From positions 558,001-622,000 of the forward strand of contig NZ_JBHRTF010000002.1 of the NCBI RefSeq assembly GCF_042646205.1: a stretch of DNA of 64,000 bases. The letters run 5' to 3'. This DNA is from Cellvibrio fontiphilus_A (lineage in GTDB: Bacteria > Pseudomonadota > Gammaproteobacteria > Pseudomonadales > Cellvibrionaceae). Of the stretch, positions 35,859-44,717 are shown piece after piece. Each line of letters opens with the position of its first letter. The stretch's first letter is position 1. The notes beneath the pieces are model-generated. The model was given only the letters and a program-made list of their open reading frames with translations, had not been told where the DNA came from and did not search any database. Both the position numbers and the translations under genes were made by a program.

Positions 35859-36962
35859 ATGAAATTTGCCGTATCTCGCGAAGCCTTGCTTAAACCCTTA
35901 CAACTGGTCGCTGGTGTGGTGGAGCGTCGTCAAACGCTACCGGTGTTATCCAATGTATTGATTCAGTTAAATGGTGACCAGTTATCCCTAACCGGTACAG
36001 ACCTCGAGGTAGAAATAGTCGGGCGTATTACCCTGGAACAGCCGGGCCAATCCGGCGATATTACTGTTCCCGCACGTAAGCTGGTTGATATATGCCGCTC
36101 ACTACCTGACGCTAGTAATATCGAATTCACTCTCGATGAAAACCGCATTCTGGTTAAATCCGGCCGCAGTCGTTTTACGCTTTCCACTTTACCGGCCGCT
36201 GATTTTCCAAACGTAGAAGATTCCCCAGGCAACTTGCGTTTTAGTTGTGCGCAACATGAAGTGAAACGTTTGATTGAGCGGACAGCTTTTGCTATGGCTC
36301 AGCAGGACGTTCGCTACTATTTGAATGGTATGTTGTGGGAGGTACGTCAGGATCAATTGCGCGTAGTTGCTACCGATGGTCACCGTATGGCGATGTGCAC
36401 TCGTGCCGTTGCTGTAAATACTAATGACGTTGTGCAGGCAATTTTGCCACGTAAAGGTGTGTTGGAATTATCCCGTTTGCTGGATGATTCAACTGCGCAA
36501 GTGGAAATAGTGCTGAGTTCAAATCATATTCGCGTTACCTCTATGGATTACACTTTCACGTCCAAACTGGTAGATGGCAAATTTCCTGAGTATGAGCGTG
36601 TTCTACCACGTGGTGGTAATAAAGTGGTAATTGGCTCCCGGCTTGAGCTGAAACAGGCGTTTGCGCGCACAGCAATTCTTTCTAATGAAAAGTACCGTGG
36701 TGTTCGTCTTCTGTTATCAGATGGCAGCCTGACCATAGTGGCCAATAACCCTGAGCAAGAAGAAGCTGAAGAGCAAGTCACTGTGGACTACAGTGGTGAT
36801 TCGCTGGAAGTTGGTTTTAATGTTAGTTATCTGCAAGATGTTACCAACGTAATCAGCAATGAAAATATAAAGATTACCCTTTCAGATGCGAACTCCAGTG
36901 CTTTGCTAGAAGAGCCTGAAAACAGCGATTCCCTCTATGTTGTTATGCCAATGCGCCTCTAG
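35859..36962 (+). CDS. dnaN: DNA polymerase III sliding clamp (beta subunit)
   Basis: 367 residues making three similar clamp domains, ending VVMPMRL, the standard C-terminal strand. Conserved segments include MKFAVSREALLKPLQLVAGVVERRQTLPVLSNVL and RGVRLLLSDGSLTIVANNPEQEEAEE. The dimer encircles DNA and tethers polymerase III. It is followed by recF after 37 bp, and probably cotranscribed with it. Confidence 0.98.
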   Translation: MKFAVSREALLKPLQLVAGVVERRQTLPVLSNVLIQLNGDQLSLTGTDLEVEIVGRITLEQPGQSGDITVPARKLVDICRSLPDASNIEFTLDENRILVKSGRSRFTLSTLPAADFPNVEDSPGNLRFSCAQHEVKRLIERTAFAMAQQDVRYYLNGMLWEVRQDQLRVVATDGHRMAMCTRAVAVNTNDVVQAILPRKGVLELSRLLDDSTAQVEIVLSSNHIRVTSMDYTFTSKLVDGKFPEYERVLPRGGNKVVIGSRLELKQAFARTAILSNEKYRGVRLLLSDGSLTIVANNPEQEEAEEQVTVDYSGDSLEVGFNVSYLQDVTNVISNENIKITLSDANSSALLEEPENSDSLYVVMPMRL

Positions 36963-36999
36963 TTGGAGAGACGTATTTCAATAGCGCTCCGCTGGTCTT

Positions 37000-38124
37000 A
37001 TGACCCTTAAACGTCTCTTCATTCAAAACCTGCGTAATCTGGAAGGGGTGGATATCCACCCCTCGTCCAGAGTAAACCTGATTTTTGGCGAAAACGGTTC
37101 CGGGAAAACCAGTGTGCTAGAGGCAATTAACTTGCTAGCACTGGGTCGTTCTTTTCGCAGTCACAAACATAAGCCATTAATTCGTCATCAACAAACTGCA
37201 TTTACTGTATTTGGTCGCGTTCATACTGATGACGAGTCTGAAGTTCCTATAGGTATCAACCGCTCTCTTGATGGTGAAGCGCAGTTTAAAGCCAATGGTG
37301 TGATGGTTGCTTCTGCTGCAGATTTAGCCAGCCATTTACCAGTACAAGTTATAAATTCAGACACCTTTTCGCTGCTTGAAGGTAGCCCCAAAGTAAGACG
37401 TCAGTTTATAGATTGGCTAGTGTTCCACGTGGAACCTCAGTTCTTCCCAACATGGAAGGCCATCCAACGTTGCCTTAAACACCGCAATAGCCTGTTGCGG
37501 CGTGATAGAATAGACCGCTTTGAATTAGCCAGTTGGGATCAGGAATTAGCGGCCCTTACAGAAAAAATTCATGAGTTTCGTTCTGCCTGTATGCTCCAGT
37601 TCTCTGAAAGTTTTTCACAGCTTTTGGGTGAGTTCCTAACCTTGGATGGAATCAGGCTTAGCTATTACCGTGGTTGGGATAAAGAGCGAAATTATTCCGA
37701 GGTACTAACGGAAGGATTAGAACGGGATCAGCGCTTGGGTTATACCCACTTGGGTAGTCACAGAGCAGATTTAAAAATAACAGTTAACGGTCAAGATGCT
37801 GCAGAACTACTTTCTCGTGGCCAACAAAAATTACTGGTATGTGCGCTAAAAATCGCCCAGGGATACGTGTTTAATCAAATAACCGGTCGAAAGTCTATCT
37901 ATTTAGTAGATGACCTTCCCGCGGAGTTAGATGATAAACATCGCCAGTTGTTGGTGCATTGGCTTGATACTATGCAGACCCAAGTCTTTATTACTGGAGT
38001 TGAGCAAGAGACACTTCTTTCCAGTTGGCGCGATAAAACAGATGTTGTCCCTAAAATGTTTCACGTGGAACAGGGTAGGGTAAGGGAAGTAAGTGAAATA
38101 CTAACTTCCGGATTGAATGAATAG
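37000..38124 (+). CDS. recF: Recombination/repair ATPase RecF (contains two parS sites)
   Basis: 374 residues of the SMC-like RecF family. Walker A GENGSGKT (30-37) follows LFIQNLRNLEG; the ABC-type signature is LLSRGQQKLLVCALKIAQG and Walker B YLVDDLPAELD. RecF loads RecA with RecO and RecR at gapped DNA. Two 16-bp parS palindromes are embedded in its coding sequence, encoding VFHVEP and MFHVEQ, so the amino acid sequence at those places is constrained by the sites. Confidence 0.97.
   Translation: MTLKRLFIQNLRNLEGVDIHPSSRVNLIFGENGSGKTSVLEAINLLALGRSFRSHKHKPLIRHQQTAFTVFGRVHTDDESEVPIGINRSLDGEAQFKANGVMVASAADLASHLPVQVINSDTFSLLEGSPKVRRQFIDWLVFHVEPQFFPTWKAIQRCLKHRNSLLRRDRIDRFELASWDQELAALTEKIHEFRSACMLQFSESFSQLLGEFLTLDGIRLSYYRGWDKERNYSEVLTEGLERDQRLGYTHLGSHRADLKITVNGQDAAELLSRGQQKLLVCALKIAQGYVFNQITGRKSIYLVDDLPAELDDKHRQLLVHWLDTMQTQVFITGVEQETLLSSWRDKTDVVPKMFHVEQGRVREVSEILTSGLNE
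37421..37436. promoter_or_regulatory. parS: parS centromere site 1 (in recF)
   Basis: TGTTCCACGTGGAACC; the inner 14 bp GTTCCACGTGGAAC are a perfect palindrome matching the universal bacterial parS consensus recognised by ParB. Confidence 0.93.
38057..38072. promoter_or_regulatory. parS: parS centromere site 2 (in recF)
   Basis: TGTTTCACGTGGAACA, one of the known functional parS variants, 636 bp from site 1. A ParB gene is present at 24281-25192. Confidence 0.93.
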
Positions 38125-38172
38125 GTATCAGCTTCTCGCTGATCGCTACTGAATAAAAAGCGGAGAAATGCT

Positions 38173-40593
38173 ATGTCAGAAGAGAATGTTTACGACTCGT
38201 CCAGTATTAAAGTCCTTAAGGGGCTGGATGCGGTGCGTAAGCGCCCAGGGATGTATATTGGCGACACAGATGATGGCTCTGGTCTGCATCATATGGTGTT
38301 TGAAGTTGTAGATAACTCTATCGACGAAGCATTGGCTGGCCACTGTGATGAAGTGCGCGTGACTATCCACCCGGATGAAACTGTATCTGTTTCAGATAAT
38401 GGACGCGGTATTCCTACTGAAATGCACGAAGAGGGTGTTTCAGCCGCTGAAGTGATTATGACTGTGCTCCACGCCGGCGGTAAGTTTGACGACAATACCT
38501 ATAAGGTATCGGGTGGTTTGCACGGCGTAGGTGTGTCGGTAGTTAACGCTTTGTCTGAGTGGCTAAAACTGACAATCCGCCGCGGTGGTAAGATTCACGA
38601 GCAGATCTATCGCCACGGTGTACCCGATGCGCCCCTGGCAGTAGTAGGTGATTCAAGCACTACCGGCACTGAAATTCATTTTAAGCCCTCAGCAGAAACC
38701 TTCACTAACATCGAATTTCACTTCGAGTTGCTGGCAAAACGTTTGCGTGAGCTTTCTTTCCTGAATTCAGGTGTACGTATCGTATTAAAGGATGAGCGCA
38801 CCGCTAAAGAAGAAGTCTATGAATATGAAGGTGGTTTACGTGCCTTTGTAGATCATTTAAATAAAAATAAAACCACCATAAACAAGATGGTGCATTTTGT
38901 TTCCCTTAAACGCGATGATGGTATAGGCGTTGAAGTAGCGCTGCAGTGGAATGACTCCTTTCAGGAAAACCTGTTCTGCTATACCAACAATATTCCGCAG
39001 CGCGATGGTGGCACTCATTTGGCCGGCTTCCGTGCGGCTTTAACCCGTGGCCTGAATACCTATATAGAGAAAGAAGGTATCGCCAAGAACGCCAAAGTCG
39101 CCACTACCGGTGATGATGCGCGTGAAGGGCTAACGGCGATTATCTCGGTAAAGGTGCCTGATCCTAAATTCTCTAGCCAAACCAAAGACAAACTTGTCTC
39201 CTCTGAAGTGAAAGCGGCAGTAGAGCAGGAGATGAACGAGCATTTTGGCGCCTATCTGCTGGAAAACCCACAAGAAGCGAAAGCCATTGTTGGCAAGATG
39301 ATCGACGCTGCACGTGCGCGTGAAGCGGCGCGTAAAGCGCGTGAGATGACTCGCCGCAAAGGCGCTTTGGATATCGCAGGCCTGCCCGGTAAGTTGGCAG
39401 ACTGTCAGGAAAAAGATCCGGCACTGTCTGAACTCTACCTGGTAGAGGGTGACTCAGCGGGTGGTTCAGCCAAACAGGGTCGCGCACGTAAAACCCAGGC
39501 GATTCTGCCGCTCAAGGGTAAGATCCTGAACGTGGAAAAAGCCCGTTTTGACAAAATGTTATCCTCTGCTGAAGTCGGCACCCTGATTACTGCACTCGGC
39601 TGCGGTATAGGTAAAGAGGATTACAATCCGGAAAAACTGCGCTATCACAGCATTATTATCATGACCGACGCCGACGTTGACGGTTCGCACATCCGCACAC
39701 TGTTGCTGACTTTCTTCTTCCGTCAAATGCGCGAGTTGATCGAACGCGGCCATGTATACATTGCCCAACCACCGCTGTACAAAATCGCCAAGGGTAAACA
39801 AGAGCAATACCTGAAAGATGAATCGGCGATGACCGAGTTCCTGACACAAGCCGCTTTGGAAGATGCCAGCCTTTACGTCAACCCCAGTGCCCCACCTGTT
39901 GCCGGTGAAGCCTTGGAAAAGCTGGTTTACGAATACCGCAAGGTGATGGCAACCATCGAGCGTTTGTCGCGTCTTTACCCGGCAGATGTACTGGAAAAAA
40001 TGATCTATTTGCCAGCTATTCGCCCAGAGCATTTGGCGGATCAAGGCCATATGCAGCAATGGTGCGATCAAATGGCGGCGCATTTCAGTATGGATGCCCG
40101 TGCCGGTAGCCAGCGCTATAAGATCACTGTGCGTGAAGACAGCGAACGTCACCTGTTTATGCCGCAAGTGGAAATCACCGCCCATGGCATTGCGACTCCT
40201 TACCCTTTCAACCATGACTTCTTTGCTTCAGGCGAATACGCCTCAATAATTGCGCTGGGTGAAAAGCTCGAAAACCTGATTGAAGAAGGTGCCTATATTC
40301 AGCGCGGTGAGCGCAAACAGCCAGTAACCAAGTTTGCAGAAGGTTTGGAATGGTTGATGAAGGAATCGCGCAAGGGCTACAACATCCAGCGCTACAAAGG
40401 TTTGGGTGAGATGAACCCCGAGCAATTATGGGAAACCACTATGAATCCGGAAACGCGCCGTATGCTGCGTGTGACCATCCAGGATGCTATAGCGGCTGAC
40501 CAGATCTTCACTTGCTTGATGGGTGATAACGTGGAACCACGCCGTGATTTTATCGAAACCAATGCATTGGCTGTAGCTAACCTGGATATTTAA
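38173..40593 (+). CDS. gyrB: DNA gyrase subunit B
   Basis: 806 residues. The GHKL ATPase domain has EVVDNSIDEALAG, VSDNGRGIP and GGLHGVGVSVVNALS; the transducer follows, then the TOPRIM domain with YLVEGDSAGGSAKQGR and IIMTDADVDGSHIRTLLLTF. The insert in the C-terminal half and the end QRYKGLGEMNPEQLWETTM are typical of gammaproteobacterial GyrB. With GyrA it introduces negative supercoils. It follows recF by 48 bp and ends in a strong terminator. Confidence 0.98.
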   Translation: MSEENVYDSSSIKVLKGLDAVRKRPGMYIGDTDDGSGLHHMVFEVVDNSIDEALAGHCDEVRVTIHPDETVSVSDNGRGIPTEMHEEGVSAAEVIMTVLHAGGKFDDNTYKVSGGLHGVGVSVVNALSEWLKLTIRRGGKIHEQIYRHGVPDAPLAVVGDSSTTGTEIHFKPSAETFTNIEFHFELLAKRLRELSFLNSGVRIVLKDERTAKEEVYEYEGGLRAFVDHLNKNKTTINKMVHFVSLKRDDGIGVEVALQWNDSFQENLFCYTNNIPQRDGGTHLAGFRAALTRGLNTYIEKEGIAKNAKVATTGDDAREGLTAIISVKVPDPKFSSQTKDKLVSSEVKAAVEQEMNEHFGAYLLENPQEAKAIVGKMIDAARAREAARKAREMTRRKGALDIAGLPGKLADCQEKDPALSELYLVEGDSAGGSAKQGRARKTQAILPLKGKILNVEKARFDKMLSSAEVGTLITALGCGIGKEDYNPEKLRYHSIIIMTDADVDGSHIRTLLLTFFFRQMRELIERGHVYIAQPPLYKIAKGKQEQYLKDESAMTEFLTQAALEDASLYVNPSAPPVAGEALEKLVYEYRKVMATIERLSRLYPADVLEKMIYLPAIRPEHLADQGHMQQWCDQMAAHFSMDARAGSQRYKITVREDSERHLFMPQVEITAHGIATPYPFNHDFFASGEYASIIALGEKLENLIEEGAYIQRGERKQPVTKFAEGLEWLMKESRKGYNIQRYKGLGEMNPEQLWETTMNPETRRMLRVTIQDAIAADQIFTCLMGDNVEPRRDFIETNALAVANLDI

Positions 40594-40620
40594 TTTATAT
40601 TATAATATTATTTTTTATGT

Positions 40621-40664
40621 AAATAAGAAAAGCCGAATTCCGTTGAATCCGGCTTTTCTTATTT
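40621..40664 (+). terminator. Terminator of the dnaA-dnaN-recF-gyrB run
   Basis: Perfect 15-bp arms AAATAAGAAAAGCCG (40621-40635) and CGGCTTTTCTTATTT (40650-40664), about 30 bp after gyrB. Confidence 0.85.
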
Positions 40665-40782
40665 GAAAATGAAATAAAAATGACTTCATAATCCCGAATA
40701 GGCATTTCCGGCTGGTCTACACTTATAACGAAGTGCTAATAAAAATTAACCTTTGTATTAAACGCTGAGTAAGACGGATGTA

Positions 40783-40947
40783 ATGATGAGCGAAGTAAAA
40801 ACCCCGAAAGTACTGTTAACGCAAATAGAAGATGCCCTGGAAGAGCGTCAGAATAATGATCGACGCCAACAACACAAAGGTGTCCCCCATAATGTGACTG
40901 AAGATCGCCGTCAGGGTGATCGGCGGACACAGCCGGCTAAAAGCTAG
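40783..40947 (+). CDS. Small hydrophilic hypothetical protein
   Basis: 54 residues, very rich in Arg, Gln, Asp and Asn. It starts MMSEVKTPKVLLTQIEDALE and ends with a repeat-like RRQGDRRTQPAKS. I do not recognise a family. It is isolated between the gyrB terminator and the M48 gene; GACGG lies a few bases upstream of tandem ATGs. The opposite strand is also open, with a leucine-rich translation that looks less natural. Its composition would suit a small nucleic-acid-associated or disordered protein, which is inference. Confidence 0.45.
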   Translation: MMSEVKTPKVLLTQIEDALEERQNNDRRQQHKGVPHNVTEDRRQGDRRTQPAKS

Positions 40948-41146
40948 CTAGATTTTCCAAGGGGCGTTAAGCCCCTTAATTTTGTCCCCTCCCAGTTAAC
41001 ACTATCCCACTCGCACCACTATTTTTTATTGCCGCAATTTCTTTTGAGTTTGCATTTTTTGTGCGATGTAATTTGCATCACTTGCAAAAATCATCGAGCA
41101 TAGGCTCGGCTATGGTGCCTTAAGCTAATCAACCAAGGGAGTCAAA

Positions 41147-42340
41147 GTGCAAATATCAGGACAAGATCAATACGATTGTATTGGTTTTCACAACCAGCTG
41201 CCCAAAGGTAAAGCCTCGGGCATTATGACAATTCACTCAGGTCACATTGAATTCTGTATTGCAGAACAGCGTATTAACTTGCCGCTTCAGGGGTTGAAGG
41301 TCAGTTTGGGTGGTGCCAGTAATCGCCTTGTATATTTTGAAAATCCCAATCTTCCTGGCTGGAATTTTTATACCAGCGATCGCCGCGTTTTAAAAAATCC
41401 ACAGCTACATCGACTGCCCAGCGTTTCCAAATTGCTCAGGGGTGCGCGCAATAAACATTGGTTTGGTTGGGGGTTAATTACGGCGGTAATTACACTGATT
41501 GTTGCTGTGCCTTTATTAATTGTGTTGCGCATGGATTTTTTTACCGGTGTTATCGCCAAAAAAATCCCGCTGGAATGGGAACAAAAAATTGGTGAATCGG
41601 CTATCGCCCAATATCAATTTGGAAAACAATTTTTAGATCAACAAGAATCCGAACGTTTACTTAAACCTTTGGTAGATCCGCTAATCAACGCGCTGAAAAA
41701 TAGCCGCTACCAATACCGTTTTCAAATTGTAAAAGAGGGCAGCCTCAACGCTTTTGCCCTGCCTGGTGGTCAGGTAGTAATTCATTCTGAATTGATTTTG
41801 CGCGCCGATTCTGCCGAAGAATTACTGGGTGTACTTGCCCATGAAATCCAACATGTTGAACAGCAACATGGCTTGCGCAATGTAATAGGAACAAGCGGTA
41901 TTTATATGATTGCCAGTGCGGTTTTTGGTGATACTTCCGGTTTATTGGCGCTGGTTAGTGGTGCTGCTCCCTTATTAATTAACCAAAGTTATTCACGCGG
42001 TTTTGAAACCCAAGCAGACCTTGAAGGTTTTGCGCTCTTGCAAAAAGCCAATATTAATCCGATTGGTCTGGCCAGATTTTTTGAAAAAATGATCGATGAA
42101 GAAAAAAAGCAAATGGATAAGCTAATGGATCAAGACAATCAGGAGCTTGCCAAACAAGCATTAAAATTTTTATCCACCCATCCGGCCAGTGAAGATCGTA
42201 TAAAACGTTTGCAATTACTGGCAGAAAAAAATGCACCCAAACACAAGTATCAAAATTTACAACCGGCATTTGCAGAATTAAAAACTGCAGTTGCCAGTTT
42301 CGTTGCTAATGATCAGGGAGACACTCCGAATGAAAACTGA
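41147..42340 (+). CDS. Membrane-anchored M48-family metallopeptidase
   Basis: 397 residues starting at GTG with AAGGGAG five bases upstream. Residues 1-100 form a cytoplasmic N-terminal region of unassigned type, followed by one membrane helix (about 107-128). The peptidase domain has NAFALPGGQVVIH, HEIQH (232-236, the zinc HExxH motif) and FETQADLEGF supplying the third ligand. M48 proteins of this kind act in membrane or envelope protein quality control. It overlaps the first AIM24 gene by 11 bp, so it heads a coupled four-gene operon. Confidence 0.85.
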   Translation: MQISGQDQYDCIGFHNQLPKGKASGIMTIHSGHIEFCIAEQRINLPLQGLKVSLGGASNRLVYFENPNLPGWNFYTSDRRVLKNPQLHRLPSVSKLLRGARNKHWFGWGLITAVITLIVAVPLLIVLRMDFFTGVIAKKIPLEWEQKIGESAIAQYQFGKQFLDQQESERLLKPLVDPLINALKNSRYQYRFQIVKEGSLNAFALPGGQVVIHSELILRADSAEELLGVLAHEIQHVEQQHGLRNVIGTSGIYMIASAVFGDTSGLLALVSGAAPLLINQSYSRGFETQADLEGFALLQKANINPIGLARFFEKMIDEEKKQMDKLMDQDNQELAKQALKFLSTHPASEDRIKRLQLLAEKNAPKHKYQNLQPAFAELKTAVASFVANDQGDTPNEN

Positions 42341-42992
42341 AATAAAAGGCTCACAGGCCTTTTCTTATATTGAGGTAGAGCTGCAACCGGGCGAAACCAT
42401 TATCAGCGAGTCCAATGCTATGTCCAGTATGGATGCGGCGCTGGATTTAAAAGCGAAATTAAACGGTGGTTTCTTTAAAGGGTTGATGCGTAAATACCTG
42501 GGTGGAGAATCCCTGTTTATTAATCACTTTACCAATAATACCCAGCAACCAAGACGCATGACCTTGGTACAGGGAACCCCTGGCGAAATTTGCCAGCGGC
42601 ACATGGACAATGATGAAATTTATCTACAACCCAGTGCTTTTGTTGCCTGCACCGAAGGGGTAAAGCTGCAACTGGTCTGGGCGGGTTTTGTTTCTTTAAT
42701 TGCGCGCGAAGGTTTATTTCGCTTAAAAATTTCTGGCAGTGGCGATGTATTTTATGGCGCTTACGGCGCTTTATTGGAGCGCGAAATTGATGGCGAATAT
42801 ATTGTGGATACCAGTCATTTGGTTGCCTATGAGCCGGGAATAAAACTTAAATTGCAATTGGCCGGCGGGATTTTCTCCAGTTTTTTTGGTGGTGAGGGTT
42901 TGGTTACACGGGTGGAAGGTAAGGGAAAAATTATTATCCAATCGCGCAGCATTACTGGCCTGTCAGGCTGGTTGAACCCCAAGTTCTGGTAA
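42330..42992 (+). CDS. AIM24/TIGR00266-family protein, paralogue 1
   Basis: 220 residues of the AIM24 beta-barrel-like family. Landmarks are SNAMSSMDAALDLKAKLNGG, GGESLFINHF, GDVFYGAYGALLEREIDGEYIVDTSHLVAYE and GGEGLVTRVEGKGKI. Mitochondrial AIM24 is linked to MICOS and membrane organisation; bacterial roles are largely unknown. ATG 42330 with GGGAG upstream overlaps the peptidase stop. It is first of three tandem paralogues. Confidence 0.85.
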   Translation: MKTEIKGSQAFSYIEVELQPGETIISESNAMSSMDAALDLKAKLNGGFFKGLMRKYLGGESLFINHFTNNTQQPRRMTLVQGTPGEICQRHMDNDEIYLQPSAFVACTEGVKLQLVWAGFVSLIAREGLFRLKISGSGDVFYGAYGALLEREIDGEYIVDTSHLVAYEPGIKLKLQLAGGIFSSFFGGEGLVTRVEGKGKIIIQSRSITGLSGWLNPKFW

Positions 42993-43002
42993 GGAGCACA
43001 GC

Positions 43003-43686
43003 ATGAAAGTCGAGTTTGTAAATCAACCGGGCAATACCGCGGCTAAAATCACTTTAGCGGCAGGCGAAACCTGCACTGCAGAAGCGGGCGCTATGATCGC
43101 GATGAGCGGTCATATGAATATCACTACCAGTACCCACAAAAAAAATTCTGGCGGAATCTTAAAAGCGGCTAAACGTATGCTGTCTGGCGAGTCATTTTTC
43201 CTCAACCATTTTGATGCCCAGGGCAAGCCGGGTGAAGTGTGGTTGGGCAGTGATTTGGCTGGTGATATGTTGTGTGTGGATTTGGACAACGAAAATTTAA
43301 TTGTGCAAAGCGGCTCCTTCCTCGCCTGTGAAGAGGCAATTGAAATGGATATGGGTTGGCAGGGTTTTAAATCGCTATTGTCAGGCGAAAGTGTTTTTTG
43401 GTTAAACCTGAAAGGGCGTGGCAAAGTAGTCCTGTCCAGTTTTGGCGCCATCTATCCAATTGAAGTGGATGGTGAATATATTGTGGATTCCGGCCACATA
43501 GTGGCATTTAGCGAAACGCTGGATTTTTCCATCACCAAAGCGGGCAAAAGTTGGTTGCAATCTTTTTTAGGTGGAGAAGGTTTAGTGTGTAAATTCAAAG
43601 GCAAGGGCACACTCTGGTGTCAATCGCATAATCCCAAAAGTTTTGGAATTTCGCTTACGCCTAACCTGCGCACACGCAAAGCCTAA
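43003..43686 (+). CDS. AIM24/TIGR00266-family protein, paralogue 2
   Basis: 227 residues, with the same fold landmarks as its neighbours: AEAGAMIAMSGHMNITTST, SGESFFLNHFDA, GKVVLSSFGAIYPIEVDGEYIVDSGHIVAFSE and GGEGLVCKFKGKGTLWCQS. It lies 10 bp after paralogue 1 and 11 bp before paralogue 3. The divergence between the three copies suggests distinct roles in one complex rather than recent duplication; no function is assigned. Confidence 0.85.
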   Translation: MKVEFVNQPGNTAAKITLAAGETCTAEAGAMIAMSGHMNITTSTHKKNSGGILKAAKRMLSGESFFLNHFDAQGKPGEVWLGSDLAGDMLCVDLDNENLIVQSGSFLACEEAIEMDMGWQGFKSLLSGESVFWLNLKGRGKVVLSSFGAIYPIEVDGEYIVDSGHIVAFSETLDFSITKAGKSWLQSFLGGEGLVCKFKGKGTLWCQSHNPKSFGISLTPNLRTRKA

Positions 43687-43697
43687 GGAGTTAACAG

Positions 43698-44678
43698 ATG
43701 GAAAACCTCTTTAAAGTACAACTAAATGGTGAATTGGTTGCAGGGGCGGATTTGGCAACTGCCACAGAAAATTTTGCGCAGCTGTTTAAAATCACGCCGG
43801 AAAAAGCCACACAAATGCTTAGCCGTTTGCCGGTCACTGTTAAAAATAATGTGGATGAAGCTACCGCGCAAAAATTTAAAACAGCGATTGAAAAAGCGGG
43901 TTTTGTCTGTGAAATAAAACCGCTAGCAGAAACCAAGGTTTCTCCTTTAGCACCAGTTCCAGCACAAGCCGCACCAGTTAATCCAGCGGCTGTTGTAGCA
44001 CCGGAAAGTTTTAAAGGTTTTCAATATAAAATTGAGGGCCGTCCAGACTATGCTTTCCTCACCGTGCAAATTCCTGCCAATGAAACGCTGAAAGTAGAAG
44101 CCTCTGCCATGGCAACTATGGACACTCATCTGGAAATGAAAACCAAATTAAAAGGTGGTTTTGGGCGTTTCCTCACTGGCGAAAGTTTATTTCTCAACGA
44201 ATTTAAAGCAACAAAAGGTGCGGGTGAAATTGGTATTGCACCAGGTACGCCCGGCGATATGGTTCATCAATATCTGGAAGGCCAAACTTTGTTTATTCAA
44301 AACTCGGCGTTTGTGGCAGCGACTATGGGTGTGAATTTAGAAACTAAATGGCAGGGTATGCTCAAAGGTTTTTTCTCGGGCGAAAGTTTCTTTTTAATTC
44401 GCGCCAGTGGCCAAGGTGATTTGTGGTTTAACTCTTACGGCGCGATTATTGAAATCGACGTTGAGGATGACTATGTGGTGGACACCGGCAATATAGTCGC
44501 CTTTACCGATGGTATGCAGTACGAGATCACCAAAGTGGGTGGCTATAAATCACTATTCTTTTCCGGTGAAGGTTTTGTGTGCCGGTTCCGCGGCCAAGGC
44601 AAGGTGTGGATTCAAACCCGCAACGCACAGGCATTTGTTTCCTGGGCGCATTATTTCCGTCCGGCGGGTGGTGCCTAA
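43698..44678 (+). CDS. AIM24/TIGR00266-family protein with extra N-terminal domain, paralogue 3
   Basis: 326 residues. Residues 1-75 are an added small domain (FKVQLNGELVAGADLATA...FKTAIEKAGFVCEIKP) of a type that looks like a short alpha/beta regulatory module; an Ala/Pro/Val linker (about 80-105) joins it to the AIM24 domain (about 108-320; TGESLFLNEFKA, GDLWFNSYGAIIEIDVEDDYVVDTGNIVAF). It is last in the M48-AIM24 operon. The extra domain might bind a partner; this is not evident from sequence. Confidence 0.82.
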   Translation: MENLFKVQLNGELVAGADLATATENFAQLFKITPEKATQMLSRLPVTVKNNVDEATAQKFKTAIEKAGFVCEIKPLAETKVSPLAPVPAQAAPVNPAAVVAPESFKGFQYKIEGRPDYAFLTVQIPANETLKVEASAMATMDTHLEMKTKLKGGFGRFLTGESLFLNEFKATKGAGEIGIAPGTPGDMVHQYLEGQTLFIQNSAFVAATMGVNLETKWQGMLKGFFSGESFFLIRASGQGDLWFNSYGAIIEIDVEDDYVVDTGNIVAFTDGMQYEITKVGGYKSLFFSGEGFVCRFRGQGKVWIQTRNAQAFVSWAHYFRPAGGA

Positions 44679-44685
44679 TCACTCG

Positions 44686-44717
44686 GCTAGCGCTTGGTTT
44701 TTATACCAGGTGCTAGC
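44686..44717. terminator. Hairpin between convergent AIM24 and lrp-like genes
   Basis: Arms GCTAGCGCTTGGT (44686-44698) and ACCAGGTGCTAGC (44705-44717) pair at 11 of 13 positions. It overlaps the stop of the lrp-like gene and could end both transcripts. Confidence 0.55.

Noticed and set aside
39559..40215. 218-residue minus-strand frame inside gyrB
   Set aside because: Shadow of the highly conserved gyrB frame; no ribosome site or family motif.
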